A stretch of DNA of 64,000 nucleotides from Luteimicrobium sp049844995 (GTDB lineage Bacteria; Actinomycetota; Actinomycetes; Actinomycetales; Cellulomonadaceae). Positions within the stretch are counted from its first letter, which is position 1, and every line of letters starts with the position of its first letter. The DNA is taken from the NCBI RefSeq assembly GCF_049844995.1, contig NZ_JBNCMC010000002.1:124001-188000 (forward strand), written 5' to 3'. Positions 34,480 to 42,364 of this stretch are shown here, one piece after another. Below the pieces are notes generated by a model. It searched no databases. It was not told the origin of the DNA and saw only the letters and a program-made list of their open reading frames with translations. Made by a program: the position numbers and the translations under genes.

Positions 34480-34601
34480 AGGTCCTCCGTGCGCAGGCAG
34501 CCTCGCCGGGACGTCCGGCCGAGCGGGTCGGGCGCAGGACGCGCGCCGGACGGGAGGATCGTGCAGGTCACGGACGACGCTGGGGGTCCCGGCAGGGGGC
34601 C

Positions 34602-34623
34602 GACGGCTGAAGGATCGGTGAAC
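34602..34623 (-). promoter_or_regulatory. PHO-box-like direct repeat upstream of pstC
   Basis: On the minus strand GTTCACCGATC is followed directly by CTTCAGCCGTC, two 11-nt units sharing TTCA. The first matches the GTTCACC core of actinobacterial PhoP sites. It is 120-145 nt before the pstC start. Confidence 0.45.
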
Positions 34624-34692
34624 GGACGGCCGCGCGGAGCCCGCGTCGTCGCGGGCGAGGTGCGGCCGCCGGGCGGGGCGGGAAGGGAGGAG

Positions 34693-34766
34693 TGCCCCGG
34701 GTGGGATTCGAACCCACACTGGATCGGGTTTGAGCCGAACGCCTCTGCCGGTTGGGCTACCGGGGC
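34693..34766 (-). tRNA. tRNA-Leu(CAA)-like, short variable loop
   Basis: The 74-nt cloverleaf has a 7-bp acceptor (GCCCCGG/CCGGGGC), discriminator A73, a D-arm of GCC/GGC around an 11-nt loop, anticodon loop CTCAAAC (anticodon CAA, Leu UUG codon), and a T-arm GTGGG/CCCAC with TTCGAAT. The acceptor, D-loop layout and A73 are leucine-like, yet only five bases (CCAGT) lie between the anticodon and T stems instead of the long arm of class II tRNA-Leu. The first anticodon-stem pair is T-T. CCA is not encoded. It is read divergently from pdtaR. Confidence 0.8.
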
Positions 34767-34865
34767 ATGGGAGCAATCGAACCATACGGCCCGTCCGGGC
34801 GCGGAATCCGTCCGACGCCGTCGCACGTCACACTCGGTCGCCGGACGCCAGGGGTTCGGGCGCAC

Positions 34866-34871
34866 TACGAT
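34866..34871 (+). promoter_or_regulatory. -10 element, leaderless pdtaR
   Basis: TACGAT lies 6 nt before the GTG at 34878. Confidence 0.6.
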
Positions 34872-34877
34872 GTGACG

Positions 34878-35543
34878 GTGACCCAGAACGACGCCCCCGA
34901 CAACGACGCCACCCCGCTCGAGCTCCCCCCGCTGCTGGAGCCCGAGCCCACCCCCGCCAAGCCCTCCGGACCCGTCCGACGCGCCGTCGTCGCCGAGGAC
35001 GAGGCCCTGATCCGCATGGACGTCGTCGAGACGCTCCGCGACGGCGGCTTCGACGTGGTCGGCGAGGCCGGTGACGGCGAGACCGCGGTCCGCCTCGCCG
35101 ACGAGCTGCGGCCCGACGTCGTGGTGATGGACGTCAAGATGCCCGAGCTCGACGGCATCTCCGCGGCCGAGCGCATCGGCAAGGCGCGCAGCGCGCCCGT
35201 CGTGCTCCTGACGGCGTTCTCGCAGCGCGAGCTCGTCGAGCGGGCCCGGGACGCGGGTGCCATGGCGTACGTCGTGAAGCCGTTCACGCCGGCCGACCTG
35301 CTGCCCGCGGTCGAGATCGCGATCTCCCGCTACACGCAGATCAGCGCGCTCGAGTCGGAGGTCGCCGACCTCGCCGAGCGGTTCGAGACGCGCAAGCGCG
35401 TCGACCGGGCGAAGGGCCTGCTCATGACGAAGATGGGCCTGACGGAGCCGGAGTCCTTCCGCTGGATCCAGAAGACCTCGATGGACCGGCGCCTCACCAT
35501 GCGCGAGGTCGCCGACGCGGTCATCGAGCAGGTCGGCAGCTGA
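34878..35543 (+). CDS. pdtaR: PdtaR-type response regulator with ANTAR domain
   Basis: This is a response regulator acting on RNA: an N-terminal receiver domain with phospho-acceptor Asp in VVVMDVKMPELDG, the conserved Thr in LLTAFS and Lys in YVVKPF, then a short coiled coil and an ANTAR domain (about 150-215; FETRKRVDRAKGLLM). ANTAR proteins bind paired hairpins in nascent mRNA and prevent termination. In mycobacteria the partner kinase is PdtaS, which is not in this window. The first 35 residues are an acidic, Pro-rich tail. The GTG at 34878 is set by TACGAT 6 nt upstream; an in-frame GTG two codons earlier is possible. Confidence 0.93.
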   Translation: MTQNDAPDNDATPLELPPLLEPEPTPAKPSGPVRRAVVAEDEALIRMDVVETLRDGGFDVVGEAGDGETAVRLADELRPDVVVMDVKMPELDGISAAERIGKARSAPVVLLTAFSQRELVERARDAGAMAYVVKPFTPADLLPAVEIAISRYTQISALESEVADLAERFETRKRVDRAKGLLMTKMGLTEPESFRWIQKTSMDRRLTMREVADAVIEQVGS

Positions 35544-35597
35544 GACGGAGCGCGTCGCCGCCCTCCCGCGAGCGGGCCGGCGCCGGCAGACCCCCTC

Positions 35598-35626
35598 TTG
35601 GACGAGTGTCCTAAAAGGGCTAGGGT
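35598..35626 (+). promoter_or_regulatory. Promoter of GNAT gene
   Basis: TTGGAC (35598-35603), a 17-nt spacer and TAGGGT (35621-35626) form a good sigma-A promoter 85 nt before the GNAT start. GGAC-GAGT-GTCC overlapping the -35 box is an inverted repeat and a possible operator. Confidence 0.65.
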
Positions 35627-35711
35627 GTCGAGCGTCGCGCGCCGCGGGTCAGTCCCGCAGCAGGGGGCCGGGCGACGGAGCAGCCTGTTCCACCGACGAG
35701 GGAGGTCCCAC

Positions 35712-36362
35712 GTGCGCGTCGCGGTCGAGGTGAGGCCGGCGGTCCCGGCCGACCTGGCGGAGCTGGCCGACGTGTGCGCGCTCGCGCGCGAGGAGTCGTC
35801 TGCCGGCGTGCAGCTCTGCGCCCCGGAGCCCGGCAAGATCGCTGAGCAGCTCGGGGTCCTGCTGAGCGTGCCGGGCGGGCACGCGCTCGTCGCCCGGGTC
35901 GACGGCCGGGTCGCGGGGTTTGTCCTCGCGCGGACGCTGGGCAGCAACGACTTCCTGCCCAAGACCGTCCTCTACCTCGAGGGCCTCTACGTGCGCACCG
36001 AGGTCCGCCGGCGGGGGGTCGGGCACGCACTCCTCGCCGCGACGGCCGAGCTCGCGACCGACCAGGGCGCCACGGACGTGTACGCGGTGCCGATCCCGGG
36101 CTCGCGGGGCGTGCAGCGCTTCCTCGCGCGCGTGGGATTCGCCCCCGCCGCCACGCACCGCTACGTGTCGACGAACGTGCTGCAGCGCCGCCTGGCCTCC
36201 GAGGCCCACGGCCAGCGGCACCGCGGCCGGGCCGGCAGCCTCGAGGAGCTCATCGCGCGGCGGCGCCGCAGCCGTGGGGGCGCGCCGACCGGCTCGGTCG
36301 ACCTCGGCGCCGTGCGCGGCCGCCTCGAGGACGGCGCGAGCACGCAGCGCCTCGTCGGCTGA
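35712..36362 (+). CDS. GNAT family N-acetyltransferase
   Basis: The 216-residue protein has a GNAT domain in its first 155 residues. The acetyl-CoA pyrophosphate-binding loop is in LYVRTEVRRRGVGHALLAA, and FLARVGF forms the family's C-terminal motif. A basic tail (about 160-216) follows and is not part of the fold. The GTG start follows GGAGG at good spacing. The substrate is unknown. The gene has its own promoter and ends 9 nt from the convergent thioesterase gene. Confidence 0.85.
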   Translation: MRVAVEVRPAVPADLAELADVCALAREESSAGVQLCAPEPGKIAEQLGVLLSVPGGHALVARVDGRVAGFVLARTLGSNDFLPKTVLYLEGLYVRTEVRRRGVGHALLAATAELATDQGATDVYAVPIPGSRGVQRFLARVGFAPAATHRYVSTNVLQRRLASEAHGQRHRGRAGSLEELIARRRRSRGGAPTGSVDLGAVRGRLEDGASTQRLVG

Positions 36363-36371
36363 GCCGACCGC

Positions 36372-36782
36372 TCAGCGCGGGTCGAGGATCAGGCAGGTCA
36401 GCCGCACGGTGCTGATCCGCCGGTCGTCCCCGTCGCTCACCACGATCTCGTAGCTCGCGGTCGTGCGACCCAGGTGGATCGCGGTCGCTACCCCCGTCAC
36501 GACTCCCTCGCGCGCCGAGCGGTGGTGCGTCGCGCCCAGCTCCAGCCCGACGACGTGCCGGTCCAGCCCGCCGTGCACCCACGCGGCGATCGATCCGAGG
36601 GTCTCGCCGAGCGCCGCGGTCGCGCCCCCGTGGAGCAGCCCCGCGGGCTGGGTGTTGCCCGCGACGGGCATGGTGCCGACGGCGCGGCGCGGGCCGACCT
36701 CCAGCAGCTCGATGCCGAGCCGGTCGATGAGCGTCCCCTGCGAGTGCTCGCGCCACCACTGCAGGTCCGGGATGTGGGTCAT
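36372..36782 (-). CDS. PaaI-type hotdog thioesterase
   Basis: The 136-residue hotdog-fold protein has the signature NTQPAGLLHGGATAALGETLGS, with the HGG and catalytic acidic residue of PaaI/YbdB-like acyl-CoA thioesterases. It probably hydrolyses an aromatic or acyl-CoA ester in the cytosol. The chosen ATG is 19 bp from the divergent polA start. No ribosome binding site is visible, so it is probably leaderless too, although its -10 is not clear. A thioesterase beside polA is common in Actinobacteria. Confidence 0.88.
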   Translation of the reverse strand: MTHIPDLQWWREHSQGTLIDRLGIELLEVGPRRAVGTMPVAGNTQPAGLLHGGATAALGETLGSIAAWVHGGLDRHVVGLELGATHHRSAREGVVTGVATAIHLGRTTASYEIVVSDGDDRRISTVRLTCLILDPR

Positions 36783-36788
36783 GACCGA

Positions 36789-36794
36789 TAGGTT
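36789..36794 (+). promoter_or_regulatory. -10 element, leaderless polA
   Basis: TAGGTT lies 7 nt before the GTG at 36802, inside the 19-bp gap to the divergent thioesterase gene. Confidence 0.6.
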
Positions 36795-36801
36795 GGCACC
36801 C

Positions 36802-39507
36802 GTGAGCACGACTGCGCTAACCGCCGACCGCACGTCCCGCCCCCGACTCCTCCTGATCGACGGGCACTCGATGGCGTTCCGGGCGTTCTTCGCCCTGCCC
36901 GACACGATGGTGACGACGACCGGCGAGGTCACGAACGCCGTCTACGGCTTCACGTCGATGCTCACCAACCTGCTCCGCGACGAGCAGCCCACGCACGCGG
37001 CCGTCGCCTTCGACGCGGGCCGCCAGACGTTCCGCACCGAGCGCTACCCGGAGTACAAGGGCACCCGGTCAGCGACGCCGGAGGCGTTCCGCGGCCAGGT
37101 GCCGCTCATCAAGGAGGTCCTGGCGGCGCTCCAGGTGCCCACGCTGGACCGGGTGGGCATCGAGGCGGACGACATCCTGGCCACGCTCGCCGGGCAGGCC
37201 GAGGCCGCCGGGATGGACGTGCTGATCTGCTCCGGGGACCGCGACTCGCTCCAGCTCGTGACGGAGCACGTCACGGTGCTCTACCCCGTGCGCGGGGTCT
37301 CCGAGCTCGCCCGGATGACGCCGGACTCCGTGCTCGAGAAGTACGGCGTCTCGCCGGAGCGCTACCCCGACCTCGCGGCGCTCGTCGGCGAGACGAGCGA
37401 CAACCTGCCCGGGGTCCCGGGCGTGGGGCCGGGCGTGGCCGCGAAGTGGATCGGCCAGTACGGCTCGCTCGACGCGCTGCTCGACCAGCAGGACTCCGTC
37501 ACCGGCAAGCGGGGCGAGGCGCTGCGCGAGCACGCCGGGCAGGTGCGGCTCAACCGCGAGCTCAACGCCCTGCTGCGGGACGTGGAGCTGCCGTACGGGC
37601 CGGACGACCTGGCGCTGCGCGGCTTCGACCGGGACGCGCTCTTCCGGGTTGCCGACGCCCTGCAGTTCGGCCCCCTGCGCGAGCGCGTCCTCGCGGTCGA
37701 CCCCGCCGCCGACGTCGCGGAGACCGTCGCCGCGCAGGCCGCGGTCGCCGTCACGCTCGACGAGCTGGGCGAGGACGGGCCCGGCCCGTGGCTCGCCGAG
37801 CGCGCGGGCCGGCGCCTGGGCCTCGTCGTCGAGGGCAAGCCGTCACCGTCCGCGGCGGACGCGTGGGCCGTGGCCGTCGCGGACGACGCGGGGGCCGCCT
37901 TCGCGCTCGACCTCGCCGACCTCGCCCCCCGCGCGGAGGAGGCGCTCGTCGCCTGGCTGGCGGACCCGTCCGCGCCCAAGGTGCTGCACGGCGCCAAGGA
38001 CGCCTGGCACGAGCTCGCCGCGCGCGGCTACGAGCTGCGCGGCGTCACGTTCGACACCGAGCTCGCGGCGTACCTGTGCTACCCCGACCAGCGCGGCTAC
38101 GACCTCGGCGAGCTCGTCGAGCGGCTGCTGCACCGTGCGCTCGTCGCCGCGGAGCCCGAGGCGCAGGGCACCCTCGACCTGGAGCTCGACGAGGCGGGCG
38201 AGGGGTCGCGCTCCGCGACCCGGGCGGCCGCCGTCGTCGAGCTCGCCCAGGTGCTCGAGGAGGAGGTCGCCGACCGCGGGGCCGCGGCGTTGCTGGCCGA
38301 CGTCGAGATCCCCCTGTCCGACGTGCTGGCGCACATGGAGCAGCGCGGCATCGCCGCCGACGTGCCGTACCTGACGGAGCTCGAGGAGCAGTTCGGGACG
38401 CAGGTCGCGCGGGAGGCCCAGGAGGCGTACGACGCGATCGGCCGCGAGGTGAACCTGGGCTCGCCCAAGCAGCTCCAGGAGGTGCTGTTCGACCAGCTCG
38501 CGATGCCCAAGACCAAGAAGATCAAGACGGGGTACACGACCGACGCCGCGGCCCTCGCCGACCTGTACGAGCGCACGGGCCACCCGTTCCTCGAGCACCT
38601 GCTCGCGCACCGTGACGTCACGCGCCTGCGTCAGACGGTCGAGGGCCTGCTCAAGTCGGTGGCGCCCGACGGGCGCATCCACACGACGTTCCAGCAGACG
38701 ATCGCCGCGACCGGCCGGCTCAGCTCGACCGACCCCAACCTGCAGAACATCCCGATCCGCACCGAGGAGGGTCGTCGGATCCGCCGGGCCTTCGTCGTGG
38801 GCGAGGGCTACGAGCAGCTCCTGACGGCCGACTACAGCCAGATCGAGATGCGGATCATGGCCCACCTGTCGGGCGACGAGGGCCTCGTTGACGCGTTCCG
38901 CTCGGGGGAGGACCTCCACCGGTACGTGGGGTCGCGCGTCTTCGAGGTCGCGCCCGCCGACGTCACGCCGGCGATGCGCTCCAAGATCAAGGCGATGAGC
39001 TACGGGCTCGCGTACGGGCTGTCGTCGTACGGGCTCTCGAAGCAGCTGAGCATCGAGGTCGGCGAGGCGCAGGGGCTCATGGACGACTACTTCTCGCGGT
39101 TCGGCGGGGTGCGCGACTACCTGTCGGGCGTCGTCGACGAGGCGCGGGCGACCGGCTACACGGCCACGATCTTCGGCCGCCGCCGCTACCTGCCGGACCT
39201 CACGAGCGACAACCGGCAGCGCCGCGACATGGCCGAGCGCATGGCCCTCAACGCGCCGATCCAGGGGAGCGCAGCCGACCTCATCAAGATCGCGATGCTC
39301 GGGGTCGAGCGCGAGCTCACCGAGCGCGGGCTGCGGTCGCGGCTGCTCCTGCAGGTCCACGACGAGCTCGTCCTGGAGGTCGCGGCGGGGGAGCGGGACG
39401 AGGTCGAGGCACTCGTCCGCGCCCAGATGGGCGGCGCCGCGGACCTCTCGGTCCCGCTCGACGTGTCCGTCGGCGTCGGGCGCAGCTGGCACGACGCCGG
39501 GCACTGA
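36802..39507 (+). CDS. polA: DNA polymerase I
   Basis: PolA fills gaps and removes RNA primers in repair and lagging-strand synthesis. The 901-residue protein has an N-terminal 5' nuclease (about 10-310; LLIDGHSMAFRAFF, CSGDRDSLQL, the GVPGVGPGVAAKW helix-hairpin-helix), a middle 3'-5' exonuclease-like domain without the DxE and later acidic motifs, so proofreading is probably lost, and a complete polymerase domain with DYSQIEMRIMAHLSGD, RSKIKAMSYGLAYG and LQVHDELVLEV. The GTG start is set by TAGGTT 7 nt upstream. Confidence 0.97.
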   Translation: MSTTALTADRTSRPRLLLIDGHSMAFRAFFALPDTMVTTTGEVTNAVYGFTSMLTNLLRDEQPTHAAVAFDAGRQTFRTERYPEYKGTRSATPEAFRGQVPLIKEVLAALQVPTLDRVGIEADDILATLAGQAEAAGMDVLICSGDRDSLQLVTEHVTVLYPVRGVSELARMTPDSVLEKYGVSPERYPDLAALVGETSDNLPGVPGVGPGVAAKWIGQYGSLDALLDQQDSVTGKRGEALREHAGQVRLNRELNALLRDVELPYGPDDLALRGFDRDALFRVADALQFGPLRERVLAVDPAADVAETVAAQAAVAVTLDELGEDGPGPWLAERAGRRLGLVVEGKPSPSAADAWAVAVADDAGAAFALDLADLAPRAEEALVAWLADPSAPKVLHGAKDAWHELAARGYELRGVTFDTELAAYLCYPDQRGYDLGELVERLLHRALVAAEPEAQGTLDLELDEAGEGSRSATRAAAVVELAQVLEEEVADRGAAALLADVEIPLSDVLAHMEQRGIAADVPYLTELEEQFGTQVAREAQEAYDAIGREVNLGSPKQLQEVLFDQLAMPKTKKIKTGYTTDAAALADLYERTGHPFLEHLLAHRDVTRLRQTVEGLLKSVAPDGRIHTTFQQTIAATGRLSSTDPNLQNIPIRTEEGRRIRRAFVVGEGYEQLLTADYSQIEMRIMAHLSGDEGLVDAFRSGEDLHRYVGSRVFEVAPADVTPAMRSKIKAMSYGLAYGLSSYGLSKQLSIEVGEAQGLMDDYFSRFGGVRDYLSGVVDEARATGYTATIFGRRRYLPDLTSDNRQRRDMAERMALNAPIQGSAADLIKIAMLGVERELTERGLRSRLLLQVHDELVLEVAAGERDEVEALVRAQMGGAADLSVPLDVSVGVGRSWHDAGH

Positions 39508-39508
39508 C

Positions 39509-39535
39509 CGGCCCGTCGCCCGCGGGCTCGGGCCG
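39509..39535. terminator. Hairpin between polA and methyltransferase gene
   Basis: CGGCCCG (39509-39515) pairs with CGGGCCG (39529-39535). The loop holds a further palindrome, GCCCGCGGGC. It lies between convergent genes. Confidence 0.45.
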
Positions 39536-39546
39536 TGAGCGCGCGC

Positions 39547-40398
39547 TCAGGGCCGGTGCGTGACGAACACGGCGGTCCCGGGCAGGTACGCCCCGCGCAC
39601 CGGTCCCCACCCGCCCCACACGTTCGCGTTGTCGGCCGGCCACTCCGGCTCGACGACGTCGTCCACCACGAGTCCCGAGGCGACGACGTCGCGCACGTGG
39701 TCGCCCACCGTCCGGTGGTACTCGGCGTAGAGCACGCGCCCGTCCTCGGCGGTCTCCACGTAGGGACGCCGGTCGAAGTAGGACCGCGTCACGGTGAGGC
39801 CGTGCTCGGTCGGGTCGTCGGGGAAGGCCCAGCGCAGCGGGTGGGTCACCGAGAAGACCCAGCGTCCGCCGGGGCGGACCACGCGGGCGGCCTCGCGGTG
39901 GACGCGTGCGGCGTCGGGGAGGAACGGGAGCGCCCCGAACGCGGTGAAGACGGCGTCGAAGCTCGCGTCGGCGAACGGCAGCGCCCGCGCGTCCGCCTGG
40001 ACCAGCGGGAGGCGGACCCCGGCCGCGCGGTCGAGGGCCGCGCCGCGCGCGAGCATGCCGTGCGACACGTCGGTGGCGACGGCGCGGGCGCCGGCTCCGA
40101 CGAGCCAGCGCGAGCACTGGGCGGCGCCGGCGCCGACCTCGAGGACGTCCCGCCCGACGACGTCGCCGAGCAGCCGCGCGTCCGCCTCGCGCAGGCCCTC
40201 GGGACCCCAGAGGAAGTCGGCGTCGCCGAGGAAGGCTCCGTGCTCCGCGAGGTACTCGGGCGCCTCGGCGTCCCACCAGGCGCGGGCCGCCGTGCCGCCC
40301 GCCTCGTCCGGAACGTCCCGGTAGCCGACCGCGGACACCGGGGGCAGGCCGGGCGCGTCGGAGGGTGGTCGGCGGGCGCCGTCGTCGGGGTTGGTCAC
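39547..40398 (-). CDS. Class I SAM-dependent methyltransferase
   Basis: The 283-residue protein has a Rossmann methyltransferase core: motif I VLEVGAGAAQCSRWL, an acidic end of strand 2 in VATDVSHGML, and motif IV-like ASFDAVFTAFGALPFL (about residues 90-190). The region after (about 200-283; GLTVTRSYFDRRPYVETA) resembles actinobacterial small-molecule methyltransferases. The substrate is unknown. The GTG at 40398 was preferred because GGAAAGG lies 9 nt upstream. The longer ATG at 40416 would read through that site and overlap the rpsA promoter spacer. Confidence 0.85.
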   Translation of the reverse strand: MTNPDDGARRPPSDAPGLPPVSAVGYRDVPDEAGGTAARAWWDAEAPEYLAEHGAFLGDADFLWGPEGLREADARLLGDVVGRDVLEVGAGAAQCSRWLVGAGARAVATDVSHGMLARGAALDRAAGVRLPLVQADARALPFADASFDAVFTAFGALPFLPDAARVHREAARVVRPGGRWVFSVTHPLRWAFPDDPTEHGLTVTRSYFDRRPYVETAEDGRVLYAEYHRTVGDHVRDVVASGLVVDDVVEPEWPADNANVWGGWGPVRGAYLPGTAVFVTHRP

Positions 40399-40403
40399 GT
40401 GCT

Positions 40404-40433
40404 TTGACCTTTCCATGACCGCACGACTAGCAT
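40404..40433 (+). promoter_or_regulatory. rpsA promoter
   Basis: TTGACC (40404-40409), an 18-nt spacer and TAGCAT (40428-40433) form a strong sigma-A promoter. It predicts a leader of about 260 nt before rpsA. Confidence 0.7.
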
Positions 40434-40699
40434 GGTCTGCGGTGTGTTCTGTCGGGAGGTACTCGACTTCCACTCGACGTCGTCGAGTCGATCGGGTCGA
40501 TCGTCCGGCGTGCCGTGGTCGTCACTGCTTCACCGCCGTGGTCGCCAGGGTCGCACCGCATCGCTGTCACATCGCCGTCACCGTACCCCGGCGGTCGTCG
40601 TCCTCGACGTCGTCGCCGGTCCCGCGGTGCAGTCGCCTCCCGGGGTGACCATCCATCCTGTCCGCACTACGTCCTGTCCGCATCGGAGCATCGAACTCA
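40434..40699 (+). promoter_or_regulatory. Long 5' leader of rpsA
   Basis: This is about 260 nt without a gene between the promoter and the rpsA ATG. It contains the hairpin ACTCGAC-GTC-GTCGAGT (40472-40488). S1 genes are often autoregulated through their leaders, so a control role is plausible but not shown. Confidence 0.45.
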
Positions 40700-42187
40700 A
40701 TGACCATCTCCACCCCCGCGAAGTCCGTTCCCCAGGTTGCCGTCAACGACATCGGCACCGAAGAGGACTTCCTCGCCGCCGTCGACGCCACCATCCGTTA
40801 CTTCAACGACGGTGACATCGTCGAGGGCACCATCGTCAAGGTGGACCGCGACGAGGTCCTCCTCGACATCGGCTACAAGACCGAGGGCGTCATCCCCTCG
40901 CGCGAGCTGTCCATCAAGCACGACGTCGACCCGTCCGAGGTCGTCGGCGTCGGCGACCAGGTCGAGGCCCTGGTCCTCCAGAAGGAGGACAAGGAAGGCC
41001 GCCTGATCCTGTCCAAGAAGCGCGCCCAGTACGAGCGCGCCTGGGGCACGATCGAGAAGATCAAGGAGGAGGACGGCGTCGTCACCGGCACCGTCATCGA
41101 GGTCGTCAAGGGTGGCCTCATCCTCGACATCGGTCTGCGCGGCTTCCTCCCCGCCTCGCTCGTGGAGATGCGTCGTGTCCGCGACCTCGCGCCGTACGTC
41201 GGCAAGGAGATCGAGGCCAAGATCATCGAGCTCGACAAGAACCGCAACAACGTCGTCCTCTCGCGCCGCGCCTGGCTCGAGCAGACGCAGTCCGAGGTGC
41301 GCTCGACCTTCCTGCAGACGCTGCAGAAGGGCCAGGTCCGCCCGGGTGTGGTCTCGTCGATCGTCAACTTCGGTGCGTTCGTGGACCTCGGCGGCGTCGA
41401 CGGTCTCGTGCACGTCTCGGAGCTGTCCTGGAAGCACATCGACCACCCGTCCGAGGTCGTCGAGGTCGGCCAGGAGGTCACGGTCGAGGTGCTCGACGTC
41501 GACTTCGACCGCGAGCGCGTCTCGCTGTCGCTGAAGGCGACGCAGGAGGACCCGTGGCAGACGTTCGCCCGGACCCACGCGATCGGTCAGGTCGTGCCGG
41601 GCAAGGTCACCAAGCTCGTCCCGTTCGGTGCGTTCGTGCGCGTCGAGGACGGCATCGAGGGCCTCGTGCACATCTCCGAGCTCGCGCAGCGTCACGTCGA
41701 CCTGCCCGAGCAGGTCGTCAACGTCGGTGACGACGTGTTCGTCAAGGTCATCGACATCGACCTCGAGCGTCGCCGCATCTCGCTGTCGCTCAAGCAGGCG
41801 AACGACGGCGTGGACCTGGAGTCCGAGGACTTCGACCCCGCCCTCTACGGCATGGCCGCCGAGTACGACGACCAGGGGAACTACAAGTACCCCGAGGGCT
41901 TCGACCCGGAGACCAACGAGTGGCTCGAGGGCTTCGAGACGCAGCGCGAGGCCTGGGAGACGCAGTACGCCAAGGCGCACGAGCTGTGGGAGGCGCACCG
42001 TCACCAGGTCGCGGAGGCCGCCAAGGCCGACGCCGAGGCCACCACGGGCGACTCGGGCTCCTCTTCGTCTTCGTCGTCGTCGTCCTCGTCCTCCTCGTAC
42101 TCGTCGTCGGCTCCCGAGCCCGCGGCGGGCACGCTCGCCTCGGACGAGGCGCTGGCCGCGCTCCGCGAGAAGCTCACCGGCAACTGA
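40700..42187 (+). CDS. rpsA: 30S ribosomal protein S1 with poly-serine tail
   Basis: S1 binds mRNA on the small ribosomal subunit. The 495-residue protein has four S1 OB-fold domains (about 35-105, 122-187, 208-276 and 293-362), each with the VxGxV and GxxGLVHxSEL type pattern. An acidic region (YDDQGNYKYPEGFDPETNEW) and a tail with 13 consecutive serines (about residues 453-465) precede the final ALAALREKL. The ATG follows CGGAG. The four-domain form is normal for Actinobacteria. In a genome with many leaderless messages its role may differ from that in E. coli. Confidence 0.96.
   Translation: MTISTPAKSVPQVAVNDIGTEEDFLAAVDATIRYFNDGDIVEGTIVKVDRDEVLLDIGYKTEGVIPSRELSIKHDVDPSEVVGVGDQVEALVLQKEDKEGRLILSKKRAQYERAWGTIEKIKEEDGVVTGTVIEVVKGGLILDIGLRGFLPASLVEMRRVRDLAPYVGKEIEAKIIELDKNRNNVVLSRRAWLEQTQSEVRSTFLQTLQKGQVRPGVVSSIVNFGAFVDLGGVDGLVHVSELSWKHIDHPSEVVEVGQEVTVEVLDVDFDRERVSLSLKATQEDPWQTFARTHAIGQVVPGKVTKLVPFGAFVRVEDGIEGLVHISELAQRHVDLPEQVVNVGDDVFVKVIDIDLERRRISLSLKQANDGVDLESEDFDPALYGMAAEYDDQGNYKYPEGFDPETNEWLEGFETQREAWETQYAKAHELWEAHRHQVAEAAKADAEATTGDSGSSSSSSSSSSSSSYSSSAPEPAAGTLASDEALAALREKLTGN
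42055..42111 (+). repeat. Serine-codon microsatellite in rpsA
   Basis: A run of TCN triplets (TCC, TCT, TCG), broken by one TAC, encodes the poly-serine tail of S1. Triplet slippage would change tail length without a frameshift. Confidence 0.8.
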
Positions 42188-42194
42188 TCACGGC

Positions 42195-42223
42195 AGGCCG
42201 CCGGCGCGCGTCGCCGGCGGCCT
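42195..42223 (+). terminator. rpsA terminator hairpin
   Basis: AGGCCGCCGGCG (42195-42206) pairs perfectly with CGCCGGCGGCCT (42212-42223), loop CGCGT, 8 nt after the rpsA stop. Confidence 0.8.
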
Positions 42224-42274
42224 CCCGCGACACCACGAAGGGCCCGGCGGGCCGTCAGGACCCGTACACGGGAG

Positions 42275-42351
42275 CGTCGTTCTGACGATCGGCGCGACGG
42301 CGTGAGCTGTCAGAACGACGTACCGGTATCCGGGCGTCACGTTCTGACAGC
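42275..42351. repeat. Three-arm repeat forming two exclusive hairpins
   Basis: CGTCGTTCTGAC (42275-42286) pairs with GTCAGAACGACG (42309-42320). GCTGTCAGAACG (42306-42317) pairs equally well with CGTTCTGACAGC (42340-42351). The middle arm is shared, so only one 12-bp hairpin can form at a time. It lies between the convergent rpsA and ABC-exporter genes. Confidence 0.7.
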
Positions 42352-42364
42352 CGCGTGGTCGACG

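Noticed and set aside
34480..34785. Longer N-terminus for PstC
   Set aside because: The extension would overlap the tRNA gene and lacks membrane-protein character; the GTG at 34479 has a GGAGG site.
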